From: a virus
Direction: 5' to 3' (one strand)
Length of the DNA: 40,119 bases
Virus record (IMG/VR): IMGVR_UViG_3300036862_000024
Span: 1 to 40,119 of that record
Positions 10,001-16,753 of the stretch are shown piece by piece. The translations under genes and the position numbers were made by a program. The first letter of the stretch is position 1; every line of letters starts with the position of its first letter. The notes under the pieces are model-generated. The model was given only the letters and a program-made list of their open reading frames with translations, had not been told where the DNA came from and searched no databases.

Positions 10001-10930
10001 CGGCTTCAGGGCGGCATCGTGGACGTGATTATGGGCGTGGCGCAGGCGACGGAGATCATGGGCCAGCTTGGCGGGACCGATGCGATCTTCAACAACGCGC
10101 GCATGGCCGACGTGCTGGCGGGGCTCACCGTCGCGACCGGGCAGTACTTCAAAGACAAGGCGATGCTCAAGGGCCTCTCCGATCTCTTCGACGCCATGAA
10201 CGACAAGAGCGGCCACGCCGTCGAGCGGTGGGTCGACAACATGGCGGGCAGCGTCGTGCCGGGGCTCGTGCGCCAGGTGAATCAGAAAGAATTCGATCCC
10301 GTGATGCGCGAGACGCGCGGCGCGCTCGACCGCGTGAAGGCGGGACTGCCGGGCTGGTCGGACACGCTGCCGCCGCAGATCAATCCGGTCACGGGCGAAG
10401 AACGACACTACCCCGCTGGCTGGGGACCGGATATCGCCTCGCCGGTCGCGTTCTCGCTCCTCAAGAACGATCCCGTGCTGAACGAGATCAACCGCAACCG
10501 GATCGTGATCGCGGACATTCCGAAGGCGCTCGGCGGTGCCGTCCCACCCGATCCACAGCTCGAGCCCGAGCGCGTCGGGCAAGGCATCTTGCTCAAGCCG
10601 GAGGAACGGCACCGCCTCGCAATCTTGCAGACGCGCGAGGTGAAAGATGGCGAGGGGCGCACGCTGCACGAGCGGCTGCGTGATCTCGTGGCGTCGGAGG
10701 AGTATCAGCGTCAGTCGAAGGGACCAGACGGCGAGCGCGCGGTGAAGATTCGCGAGATGATCGGGAATTACCAGAAGATCGCCATCGTAGAACTCCGCAA
10801 AGAATTCCCGCAACTCGACCGCGCCATCTCGCTCACGTTCGAGCGGCGGCGGCGCGAGAAGCAGCCGGAAGCGAATCGCCCGCCCGATGCCGCTGGCATG
10901 GGCGAACTCATCAAGAGTCTGAGGAGGTGA
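7016..10930 (+). CDS. Large internal virion protein (T7 gp16-position)
   Basis: A 1304-residue protein, GTG start directly after the gp15-like stop. Residues 1-100 are charged; 110-235 are helical with small hydrophobic segments; about 250-580 form one long coiled coil rich in Ala, Gln, Lys and Glu; around 649-680 a hydrophobic segment (YQLWQWAILSGPIGHAANVG) has the LSGP-x-x-x-AN signature seen in large phage polyvalent or internal proteins. The C-terminus has a conserved-looking LKNDPVLNEINR segment. T7 gp16 carries an N-terminal lytic transglycosylase; I see no such Glu-Ser-x-x-x motif here, so the wall-degrading function may be lost or elsewhere. Likely ejected into the host with DNA. Confidence 0.7.
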   Translation: MADADITIEQGAKPPPEDRQRAFFESLYFPAKQRGEGPSQRDYQTTEDVYAERQRAKDEQAYQNLLPVPKPAAEKPSAIVEGIKATVQGFTSGGRAIADGLAELVTGSKIEGGDTSRVQGARRVVIDGLLSMGLSPFAGLGVAGGQALENAYPETAKMGLTDAGVPSLALRALIAGKSIAEIPSDERAAMMKPITMREAVELAAQFGIPALIPRAVKMAKELPQAHREAVQAMRGTMGAMQAAVTEGAGEMRLNVERVAADARTKQLMADVNQAQSERLAEHRRVQTHETTVEQSRGAFATLEDALAAPVEDLAADKAKALAFRDYYNAVAAKVSDLQRRTLKGDAEAADALPTAFAMLGDMAVKDEMAGATIARGLEARKIMSEAGRVDVSALDRQYQRLTVTLAQERAAVADLTAQLAETRANAGVDKLGAEVEKATKQADTLTQQLGEAKADTKAAEMLTKQLADEQKTVSALKDQIAAAKDSGTVTAKMQREMEKAQEKVDALAQQLKDAQAEQKQSEMVQQQIADEKARAAEMKQQIDAIESTHPGIDMLSNRLMRQQAKVEALEAQVRDAGETAQFARNLQAAGGLGVKQIAELRRQLADTEFRARMRDEGIDPLTLANMLAALPKDKRPGFAKSLLSRTTGTIYQLWQWAILSGPIGHAANVGTNMIVTAWTVPERIFSATYAAAESAVTGLPAAVRFGETVAQLQAVTGGVRDAVRLLGQQLKEESKLLRGQVPDLVAGTESKKAERAGAISSEAYGLNPESPLGAFIDYIAAIGNTTYRALGTEDALSNTVLKRMETGALAWRDTAIAGLEGEAFAREYRRLADNPTPAIEKAAETFALTNTFNRELYDLGAIGTAGRGVMMAANAVPMGRVVVTFIVTPTNMLHWALERTPIINLAMDTVRADLAAGGARRAQAMGKIMTSALIGGAIAELASTPISQDGEPIPYMTMITGSGPKDPKRRRDLLANGWLPYAVYDPVNKRYISMQRLQGGIVDVIMGVAQATEIMGQLGGTDAIFNNARMADVLAGLTVATGQYFKDKAMLKGLSDLFDAMNDKSGHAVERWVDNMAGSVVPGLVRQVNQKEFDPVMRETRGALDRVKAGLPGWSDTLPPQINPVTGEERHYPAGWGPDIASPVAFSLLKNDPVLNEINRNRIVIADIPKALGGAVPPDPQLEPERVGQGILLKPEERHRLAILQTREVKDGEGRTLHERLRDLVASEEYQRQSKGPDGERAVKIREMIGNYQKIAIVELRKEFPQLDRAISLTFERRRREKQPEANRPPDAAGMGELIKSLRR

Positions 10931-10937
10931 TCGCACC

Positions 10938-12572
10938 ATGACCATCGCGTCCACGGCTTACCGAGCGGATTACTACTCGAACGGCGTCACGGTGGCCTAT
11001 CCGTTCACGTTCAGGATCTTCGCGGCCACGGATCTCTCCGTTCTGCTCAACAACATTCCGACGACGAACTTCACCGTTACGGGCATCGATGTGGACGCAG
11101 GCGGCACGGTCACGCTCGGGGTAGCTCCGGCGTCAGGCGTTCTGGTCTCCATCATCAGCAACGTCCCGGCCACGCAATCCGTCCACTATCCGACGAACGA
11201 TCCATTTCCCGCCGCGACGCACGAGAAAGCGCTCGACAAGCTGACGCGGCTCGTGACGCAGGCTATCGGTATCGCCACGCGCTCGGTGAGGTTCGCGGCG
11301 GGCAGCGTGAACGCCGCGGCAGGCGCGATCATGCCGGATCTCGTGGCCTCGACCTATCCGCGCGTCAAGGCCGATTGCTCCGGCTTCGATCTCGTCACGC
11401 TGCAGGTCACCACCGGCACCTACGTCAATCCGGTCACGACGAAGGGTGACCTCATCATCGGCGACTCCACGGGCACGCAGGCGCGGCTCAGCTACGCCGT
11501 GGATGGTGACTACCTCGGCGCGACGGCGGGACTCCCCGCGTGGCGCACGCCCGCGCAGGTGCGGAGTGACGTGTCCGTCCAGCCCGACAACTGCGACGTG
11601 ATCGCGTCGGCTGCGACCCTCCCTGTCACATGTTCGAAGTACCAGACGGTCACCGGTTCAACGGGGGTCACGGCGCTGGCGCCGCAGCCGCCCGGCACCG
11701 CCATCACGCTGACGTTCGCCTCGACGCCGAAGCTGACGAACGGCTCGACGCTCCTGCTGGAAGGCTGCGGATCGTTCACCGCCGTTGGCTGCGACACGAT
11801 GACGCTGGTCAGCGAGAGTTACGCGGGGACGTGGCGTGAGCTGTCGCGGAGTACGCGCCCCGCCGAGCGTCCTCTGAATCTGCGGATCCAGCGCAACGCG
11901 GCGACGCCGGCGACCAAACTCGATGTCACGGCCGATCAACTCATCGTCGGCGGCGTTTCGGTGCCGAGTTTCGCCGTGACGATCGACGCGAGCGTGGTGG
12001 GCGCGAACGGCATCGACGCGGGCGCGCTGACGACGTGCACGCTCTACTACGTCCACGCGATCTACAATTCGTCCCTCCATACGGCAGCGGGGCTGATCTC
12101 GACCTCGGAGAGCGCGCCGACGGTGCCCGGCAGCTTCACGCGCTCGCAATTGCTCGGGGCCATGCGGACGGATGCCTCGAGCAACTTCCTCGACGGCTAC
12201 CAGCAGGACGACGAGTTTTTCTACACGGTGCCGATCGTCATCTGCACGTCGAACGTCGCCACGCTGCGGGCGCAGGACTGCGACCTCTACGCGATCCACA
12301 AGCTCGTGCCGCAGACTACGGCGAAGGGCTATACGCTGGAAATCGTGCCCGCCAACACGCAGATCATCTATCTGCACTGGACGAACTTCTCCCCGGGTGA
12401 TGGCAAGGCCATCGCGCGCGCGGGCAGCCAAGACAACACCGGCAACGGGATGCGTGGGCACGTCTACCTTCCAGCCAATTGCGCGACAGCCACGAAGTTC
12501 TCGTGGGGATCGAACCTCGCCGGCGCGGCCACCATCTACGTCACGGGCTGGAAGATGCGGTTCAAGGGGTAG
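10938..12572 (+). CDS. Tail fibre protein with T7 gp17-like head-binding N-terminus
   Basis: A 544-residue protein, ATG preceded by a strong GAGGAGGTGA at proper spacing. Residues 1-125 match the T7 tail fibre N-terminal domain: Y-x-x-NGVTVAYPFTFRIF, a strand with LLNNIPTTNFTVTGID, then PATHEKALDKL-type residues and a short helix. This part attaches to the tail; the remaining beta-rich, Thr/Ser/Gly/Ala-rich part should bind the receptor. It has no visible esterase or depolymerase motif and no collagen-like repeats. It closes the virion block and precedes the lysis genes. Confidence 0.85.
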   Translation: MTIASTAYRADYYSNGVTVAYPFTFRIFAATDLSVLLNNIPTTNFTVTGIDVDAGGTVTLGVAPASGVLVSIISNVPATQSVHYPTNDPFPAATHEKALDKLTRLVTQAIGIATRSVRFAAGSVNAAAGAIMPDLVASTYPRVKADCSGFDLVTLQVTTGTYVNPVTTKGDLIIGDSTGTQARLSYAVDGDYLGATAGLPAWRTPAQVRSDVSVQPDNCDVIASAATLPVTCSKYQTVTGSTGVTALAPQPPGTAITLTFASTPKLTNGSTLLLEGCGSFTAVGCDTMTLVSESYAGTWRELSRSTRPAERPLNLRIQRNAATPATKLDVTADQLIVGGVSVPSFAVTIDASVVGANGIDAGALTTCTLYYVHAIYNSSLHTAAGLISTSESAPTVPGSFTRSQLLGAMRTDASSNFLDGYQQDDEFFYTVPIVICTSNVATLRAQDCDLYAIHKLVPQTTAKGYTLEIVPANTQIIYLHWTNFSPGDGKAIARAGSQDNTGNGMRGHVYLPANCATATKFSWGSNLAGAATIYVTGWKMRFKG

Positions 12573-12591
12573 CGGTGGCCCATGACACGCC

Positions 12592-12927
12592 GTGAGCACG
12601 CCGGATACGCCGCCCGAGACCGCCGCCGATCGGGATCGCACGCGGTCGCACGAAGAGCATGCCCTCGTCACGGCCGGTCAGCGGCGCATCAACTCCATCT
12701 GGGAGGTCACGCAGGCGCTCATCGCCATCGGCGTCACGGGCTCGACGCTCACCGCCAGCGTGTCGATCATCCTCCGCGTCGCGAACGTGGACGGTCCGAT
12801 TCCAGGGATCGCTACCGCGTCGTTCCTTTTGCTCTCCAACGCGTTCTTTTTGGTAATCGGATTTTATTTTGGAAGGACCAACCATACGAAGATGGGAGGC
12901 ATCAGCGATGAACGGCGCCGGGACTAG
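12592..12927 (+). CDS. Holin candidate (two transmembrane segments)
   Basis: A 111-residue protein starting at GTG. A charged N-terminus is followed by two hydrophobic helices at about residues 39-62 and 70-93 and a basic tail. The second helix ends in FFLVIGFYFGRTNHTK; I recall similar FGRTNH endings in small membrane proteins of lysis cassettes. Position between the tail fibre and a peptidoglycan peptidase, as for T7 gp17.5, supports a class II holin. A second candidate lies at 13416, so which one triggers lysis is open. Confidence 0.65.
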   Translation: MSTPDTPPETAADRDRTRSHEEHALVTAGQRRINSIWEVTQALIAIGVTGSTLTASVSIILRVANVDGPIPGIATASFLLLSNAFFLVIGFYFGRTNHTKMGGISDERRRD

Positions 12928-12933
12928 CGCGGC

Positions 12934-13269
12934 ATGACGATCGAAGAATTCGCACGCGCGTGTTACGACTACGGGATGAAGTATCACGCCTCGGTCACGT
13001 CGTGGGGTCGGTCCCCTGCGCGCGAACGCACGCTGTCAGGCGGCATCGTCGGTGGGCCGCATAGCTGGTGGCGCGGGCTCGACGTGGTGTACGACTCCGG
13101 CCCGAATCGCGGCGATGCCACGCATCCGCAGATGCCGCACTCGTGTCCCGCGTGCTCTGACTTCGGCCTCAAGGTCATTCACGAGAAGGGGCACGATCAT
13201 CTTCAACCTGCTAACTTTCCCGCTGGCCCACAGGTCAGCTACGATGGGGAGACAAAGACATGGGTTTGA
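12934..13269 (+). CDS. Endolysin, M15-type zinc D-Ala/L-Ala peptidase
   Basis: A 111-residue protein with the active-site layout of compact M15-like (D-Ala-D-Ala carboxypeptidase or L-Ala-D-Glu endopeptidase) enzymes. GPHSWWRGLDVVYD gives His43 and Asp50 with the seven-residue spacing of the S-x-H-x-x-G-x-A-x-D motif; HEKGHDHLQ gives catalytic Glu84 and zinc ligands at His87 or His89 in the E-x-x-H arrangement. It would cut peptide stems of peptidoglycan. No signal sequence or wall-binding domain is present, so release depends on a holin. A CPAC pair at 71-74 could add a structural metal site. Confidence 0.75.
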   Translation: MTIEEFARACYDYGMKYHASVTSWGRSPARERTLSGGIVGGPHSWWRGLDVVYDSGPNRGDATHPQMPHSCPACSDFGLKVIHEKGHDHLQPANFPAGPQVSYDGETKTWV

Positions 13270-13281
13270 AAGGAAGGCACC

Positions 13282-13416
13282 ATGAACGCTAGCGCCATCA
13301 TGCGATTGGTCGCCACGGTCTGCTTCGTCCTCGCCATGTTCGGCGTCAATCCGGGCGGGGTCGCGATGGTCCCGCTCGGCCTCGCGCTCTGGTGCGGGTC
13401 CACGCTGGTGCCGTAA
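13282..13416 (+). CDS. Small membrane protein, 44 residues
   Basis: ATG at 13282 follows AGGAAGG at ideal spacing. The 44-residue product is almost wholly hydrophobic, with two short helices (about 9-21 and 27-38) separated by a Gly/Asn/Pro turn. It lies between the endolysin and another membrane protein and its stop overlaps the next start (TAATG). A lysis accessory role (pinholin, antiholin or lysis timing) is inference from context. Confidence 0.55.
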   Translation: MNASAIMRLVATVCFVLAMFGVNPGGVAMVPLGLALWCGSTLVP

Positions 13417-13709
13417 TGTCGATGACGATGAAGTTGACGCTGACGTGCATCGGCGTGTTCTTCGGCGGCACGTACAGCTACTATCAGGCGCACCTCGACG
13501 CGATCATCAACGGCCATTACTGGCTCGCGCTCGTGATGGCCGGGCTCGCGCCGCTCGTGTCATACTTCGTCGGGCTCTCGCAGCAGGCACCGTGGTCACC
13601 GCCGACATTGCCGACGACGACGATCAAGACCACGGAGACCATCACCGACCCGCCACCCACGGCACCGAAACCGAATGTCACTGCCACCACGGAGATCACC
13701 AAGCCATGA
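13416..13709 (+). CDS. Membrane protein with Pro/Thr-rich tail (holin or inner-membrane spanin candidate)
   Basis: A 97-residue product using ATG 13416 in the overlap TAATG. Two hydrophobic helices (about 5-20 and 38-57) are followed by a 35-residue tail of Pro, Thr and Lys that could span part of the periplasm. It overlaps a lipoprotein gene by ATGA, the arrangement seen for membrane-plus-lipoprotein lysis pairs. The tail lacks the coiled coil usual for Rz-type i-spanins, so holin is an equal possibility. Confidence 0.6.
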   Translation: MSMTMKLTLTCIGVFFGGTYSYYQAHLDAIINGHYWLALVMAGLAPLVSYFVGLSQQAPWSPPTLPTTTIKTTETITDPPPTAPKPNVTATTEITKP

Positions 13710-13903
13710 GGCTCGCGATTGCCGCCCTTCTGCTCTTCGCCGCATGCTCCCCGGTGACGCCTCCGACTCCACCACCACCCCCGCCGCCCAACACTCACGC
13801 GCCCAATCTCCCGAAGGAATGCGCCGCACGCGGCGGCACGTGGTCGCCGGTCATGTCCGATACCGGACGCGTCGTCGGTCACGCCTGCGTGACGCCACAA
13901 TGA
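13706..13903 (+). CDS. Small lipoprotein (o-spanin candidate)
   Basis: A 65-residue protein with a textbook lipoprotein signal: MRLAIAALLLFAACS, lipobox LFAAC with Cys14 and Ser at +2, which favours outer-membrane sorting. The mature part starts with a Pro-rich run (TPPTPPPPPPP) and ends in a small Cys-containing domain. Proline-rich outer-membrane lipoproteins next to lysis genes are typical Rz1-like o-spanins, which complete lysis of Gram-negative cells. Start and stop both overlap neighbours by ATGA. The C-terminal domain is longer than in many Rz1 proteins. Confidence 0.65.
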   Translation: MRLAIAALLLFAACSPVTPPTPPPPPPPNTHAPNLPKECAARGGTWSPVMSDTGRVVGHACVTPQ

Positions 13904-14727
13904 GCCGCTACGGCTGGCGCCGACAGAATCCCGACCTCCGCGACTACACGGTGCGGCATCCGCTCGTGGCCGCGATGCTGCGACGCACGCGCGTGGGCGA
14001 ACCGCTGCCGTCCTCGGTTGATCTCCGCGAAGGGTGTGCACCGATTCAGGACCAGGGGCACCTCGGGAGTTGTACCGCGTTCGCGGCGGCGGGCGTGCTG
14101 ACTTTCATGGAGTACCGGGCGACTGGAAAGTATGTCGATCCGTCGACCCTCGCGATCTACAAGTGGACCCGCGACGCAATGGGATTGATCGGCGATTCGG
14201 GGGCCGACATCAGAACAACGATTCAGACGATCGTCAACCCCGGTGCCCCACCGGAGTCACTCTGGCCTTACGACATCGCCCGCTTTGACGAAGAGCCCCC
14301 GGACGATGTGAAACTCGCGGCACACAACTACCGCGCGCTGACCTACGTGTCGATCGACCCGCCCGACGTGCCTGCGGTCCTCGCGCTCGGCAACGTCAAG
14401 CGTCTGCTCGCCAGCGGCATTCCCGTGATGTACGGATTCACCGTCTACAAGAACGCGATCGACGCCGCTGAGCGATCCGGGCAGATTCCGTTTCCGTCAA
14501 AGAACGATTCCGTGGAAGGTGGCCACGGGAATAGCTGGGTTGGCTACGACGACGATCTCGTGATCGCCGGTGACCAAGGCGCACTGCTCTCGCGTAATCA
14601 ATGGGGCACCGGCTGGGGCGAGGACGGCTACGGCTGGCTCCCGTACCGCTATCTGCTCGACGGACTCGCGTCCGATCTCTGGGCCGTGCTCAGCGAGTCG
14701 TGGGTCGAGACGGGGCGGTTCTCGTAG
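13900..14727 (+). CDS. Papain-like (family C1) cysteine peptidase
   Basis: A 275-residue protein with all C1 catalytic elements in order: Gln52 and Cys58 in IQDQGHLGSCTAFAAAG (oxyanion Gln and nucleophile), His209 in EGGHGNSWVGYDDD, and Asn233 in SRNQWGTGWGEDGYGWLPY. The opening YGWRRQNPDLRDY is the usual start of prokaryotic C1 enzymes. No signal peptide and no long inhibitory propeptide is seen, so it probably acts in the cytoplasm or is carried in the virion. ATG overlaps the lipoprotein stop (ATGA), and it is the last gene of the late operon. Targets are unknown: maturation of a phage protein, attack on host or competitor proteins, or lysis. Confidence 0.85.
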   Translation: MSRYGWRRQNPDLRDYTVRHPLVAAMLRRTRVGEPLPSSVDLREGCAPIQDQGHLGSCTAFAAAGVLTFMEYRATGKYVDPSTLAIYKWTRDAMGLIGDSGADIRTTIQTIVNPGAPPESLWPYDIARFDEEPPDDVKLAAHNYRALTYVSIDPPDVPAVLALGNVKRLLASGIPVMYGFTVYKNAIDAAERSGQIPFPSKNDSVEGGHGNSWVGYDDDLVIAGDQGALLSRNQWGTGWGEDGYGWLPYRYLLDGLASDLWAVLSESWVETGRFS

Positions 14728-14731
14728 TCGC

Positions 14732-14807
14732 GCGTCGTCGCCCTTAGCTCAGGTTACCGGCGCGAGCCGGGCCGCTCAGGCGGCAACTATCTACGGGGCG
14801 ACGACGC
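14732..14807. other. Structured element: 12-bp inverted repeat enclosing two tetraloop hairpins
   Basis: GCGTCGTCGCCC (14732-14743) is perfectly complementary to GGGCGACGACGC (14796-14807). Inside are two more perfect hairpins: CCGGC-GCGA-GCCGG (14757-14770, a GNRA tetraloop) and GCCGC-TCAG-GCGGC (14771-14784). The result is a three-way-junction-like RNA of 76 nt. It occupies exactly the space between the last late stop codon and the stop codon of the convergent operon, whose final base lies in the right arm. No T-run follows on either strand, so it is not a textbook intrinsic terminator, but it could end or protect both transcripts. Confidence 0.6.
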
Positions 14808-15001
14808 TAGCGACGAAAGCATTGAAGCGCTTCGCGCACCTCGCGGCTAGAGCAGTAGCGTTCTAGCCATTCTCGCAGTCGCTCGCGTGTCGCGCGCATC
14901 TTACGCCGCGCTTCCCACCACGCGAGGGCGTAGCCGGTGACTGCGCCGAGGGCGAGGAGGAGGAGCGGCGTCAGAGCGCGGCCTCGACCTTGCGACTCCA
15001 T
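14807..15001 (-). CDS. Small single-pass membrane protein
   Basis: A 64-residue product when started at the ATG at 15001. Residues 10-29 (TPLLLLALGAVTGYALAWWE) form one membrane helix, followed by a strongly basic amphipathic tail. GGAG directly touches the ATG, which is close for a ribosome site, and translation may be coupled to the overlapping upstream gene. It is the last gene of the leftward operon. No function can be assigned. Confidence 0.5.
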   Translation of the reverse strand: MESQGRGRALTPLLLLALGAVTGYALAWWEARRKMRATRERLREWLERYCSSREVREALQCFRR

Positions 15002-15114
15002 CTCCAATATCGATCGTCGTTGATTCCTTCCTTCGCCGGCCGCGCCTTCAGCAGCGCCGTGAGCTCGTCCACGCGCGCCTTCAGCTTGTCGAGTTCCGTC
15101 GCTTCCTTCGCCAT
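14971..15114 (-). CDS. Micro-protein with short coiled coil
   Basis: A 47-residue ORF with ATG at 15114 preceded by AAGGAAGG at good spacing. The first half (KEATELDKLKARVDELTALL) has a leucine heptad pattern, the rest is basic. It starts just after the stop of the upstream gene and overlaps the following membrane gene by 31 nt. Function unknown; a DNA-linked or oligomerisation role would be guesswork. Confidence 0.5.
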   Translation of the reverse strand: MAKEATELDKLKARVDELTALLKARPAKEGINDDRYWRWSRKVEAAL

Positions 15115-15117
15115 CAC

Positions 15118-15339
15118 TCACGTTCCTTCCTTCATCCACTTCGTCCACAAGTCGATCATGTGGCCGAAGATCTCGTAGCGCTCCTCGATCGTGAATTCCA
15201 TGTCGATGGAGCCGTCGCAACCGTAGGTCAGTTCACATCCACGCCCAACACCGGGACCGAGACCGATGATCCCAAGATTCGTCGCGAATGATTTCCCCGA
15301 CGACAGGATGTAACGGTCCTTCTCAGCGTCGTACTCCAT
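15118..15339 (-). CDS. Hypothetical protein, 73 residues
   Basis: Starts at ATG 15339 in a TGATG overlap, with GGAGGGAAG as ribosome site; a GTG one codon upstream is also possible. A Gly-rich middle (NLGIIGLGPGVGRGCELTYG) is followed by a helix ending in WTKWMKEGT. I do not recognise the family. It is part of the coupled leftward operon. Confidence 0.6.
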   Translation of the reverse strand: MEYDAEKDRYILSSGKSFATNLGIIGLGPGVGRGCELTYGCDGSIDMEFTIEERYEIFGHMIDLWTKWMKEGT

Positions 15340-15572
15340 CACTTCCCTCCCACGCTGATCTTGATTCCGTGCTGATTCGCCAACTCCATCACGCAGCCGA
15401 GCATCGCCTCGACTATCTGACGCGGGTCCGCCTCGCTCTTGCTCACGTACATTTGCCGCTTTCCGTCCTGGCGCACGTGAATCACGATCTCCGCGATCAG
15501 GGGCGGGGCGAGGAGATTCAGACCTTCACGACCACGGAGCGCGAGGAAGCGCGCGAGGAAGGAGCGGATCAT
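15339..15572 (-). CDS. Hypothetical protein, 77 residues
   Basis: Starts at ATG 15572 in the ATGA overlap with the upstream gene. A basic helix (residues 1-15) is followed by a strand pair (IVIHVRQDGKRQMYV) and a helix with a Cys. A two-strand plus helix layout of this size is common among small phage proteins, but I cannot name the family. Downstream gene overlaps by TGATG. Confidence 0.6.
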   Translation of the reverse strand: MIRSFLARFLALRGREGLNLLAPPLIAEIVIHVRQDGKRQMYVSKSEADPRQIVEAMLGCVMELANQHGIKISVGGK

Positions 15573-15721
15573 CGCTCTTTCATGAGAACGCCGATCCATT
15601 CGCACCCGTGACCTTCGCTGTCACAGACGCATTCGGTCACGCACCAGTGCTGGCAGCGATGACACCAGCGTTCTTCCGTCCTCACGCGACGGCAATAGAT
15701 TGGCGTTTTCTCGTCACTCAT
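15569..15721 (-). CDS. Cys-rich zinc-knuckle micro-protein
   Basis: A 50-residue product with seven Cys: YC, then WCHRCQHWCVTECVCDSEGH and CEW. The C-x-x-C and C-x-C pairs plus two His suggest one or two structural zinc sites. Its ATG (15721) lies in the ATGA overlap with the O-antigen ligase-like gene. An in-frame longer start exists but would overlap that gene further. Function unknown. Confidence 0.6.
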   Translation of the reverse strand: MSDEKTPIYCRRVRTEERWCHRCQHWCVTECVCDSEGHGCEWIGVLMKER

Positions 15722-16749
15722 CGCACAATCTCCGCTGATATCGCGAGGAACGTCAAGCCGATCGGTGGATTCCGAAACGGGTTGTGACCGAGCGAAAGCA
15801 CGAGGCCCGTGATCCACGCCGCTGACCACGGGTCACCGAGTCTCAGGTGTGGCGCGACCGTCGCCACGAAGGCGAGACCGCCGAGGAAGCCGACCACGCC
15901 GTACTCGTATAGCAACTGCAGCGGCTCGCAGAACGCATCCCCGCACGGGAGTTCGATCCCGCCGTACTGGCTCATCCAGCGCATCGAAGAGCGCTTCATG
16001 CTGTCCGGTCCCATGCCGAGCAGCCACGTGCCGGTGCGCGTCAGTTCGCGCGGAATCATCCGCCAGACCCACAGGCGCGAGAGGATCGAGTCCATGGAGT
16101 CGCTGCGCGGCGTCCAGTTGAACAGGCGGCGACCGGCGACGCTCGGCGACCAGAGCCAGAGAATCGCGACGCTGAGGCCGCTGGCTGCCACGTAGGGCCA
16201 CGCGGAGGGGTAGAGCCAGACGAGACCAGCGGCCACGCCGAGGAACGCCAGCCAGGACCACGTGAGGTAGAGGCCGATGCTGAGGAGCAGCCAGCCAGGG
16301 CCGGGCATGAACGGCGCGACCAGCGCGATGTACATCGCGGTATTCGCCGGGGAGCCAAACGAGCCCTTGGGGCGTGTCGTGCGCTGGCGGTCGATGACGA
16401 GCAGGAGCACCTGAACCAGCGCGAAGCCGATCCAGACCGCAGCGATGGCGTCGAAGTAGAACGGGAAGCCTCGAGGAATCGACCGCAGTACCCACCACGT
16501 CGCGCCGATCGCCGACCACGTGACCACGGACGAGCGGATCGTCCACGGCGCCGGCATGCGGGGCCACGCGCAGAGGTGCCAGAACGCGAGGACCGCGAGC
16601 CAGAGGTGCGCCGGCGCGAGGATCACGACGCCGAGCGCGAGCACGACCATGAGCCAACGGTCTCGCGCGTAGGACAGCTCGGCGCCGGAGATGTAGCGGA
16701 GCGCGAGGGCGGGCGCGAGCGCTGCGGCGAGCACGAGGACTAGCGTCAT
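15718..16749 (-). CDS. Polytopic membrane protein, O-antigen ligase/polymerase-like (Wzy/WaaL superfamily)
   Basis: A 343-residue, multi-span membrane protein. Two regions match the O-antigen ligase superfamily: FGSPANTAMYIALVAPF (131-147), like the conserved G-x-x-x-N-x-x-A segment, and SRLWVWRMIPREL then WLLGMGPDSM (224-251), with CEPLQLLYEYGVVGFLGGLA (274-293) in place of the usual H-N-x-x-L-Q-x-x-x-E-x-G-x-x-G. The classical His is a Cys-Glu here. Family members polymerise or ligate O-antigen units on the periplasmic face. In a phage, this could alter the host surface to block superinfection or re-adsorption. It overlaps the zinc gene by ATGA and follows the methyltransferase by 4 nt. Confidence 0.7.
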   Translation of the reverse strand: MTLVLVLAAALAPALALRYISGAELSYARDRWLMVVLALGVVILAPAHLWLAVLAFWHLCAWPRMPAPWTIRSSVVTWSAIGATWWVLRSIPRGFPFYFDAIAAVWIGFALVQVLLLVIDRQRTTRPKGSFGSPANTAMYIALVAPFMPGPGWLLLSIGLYLTWSWLAFLGVAAGLVWLYPSAWPYVAASGLSVAILWLWSPSVAGRRLFNWTPRSDSMDSILSRLWVWRMIPRELTRTGTWLLGMGPDSMKRSSMRWMSQYGGIELPCGDAFCEPLQLLYEYGVVGFLGGLAFVATVAPHLRLGDPWSAAWITGLVLSLGHNPFRNPPIGLTFLAISAEIVR

Positions 16750-16753
16750 CCCC

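Noticed and set aside
14738-14803. tRNA-like segment starting GCCCTTAGCTCAGG
   Set aside because: The acceptor-like stem and a possible D-arm are present, but there is no anticodon arm of normal size and no T-arm (no GGTTCGAATCC-like sequence). I treat it as a structured element, not a tRNA.
15833-16657. Second minus-strand frame (274 codons) inside the O-antigen ligase-like gene
   Set aside because: Arg/His-rich shadow; the 343-residue frame has clear membrane helices and coupled ends.
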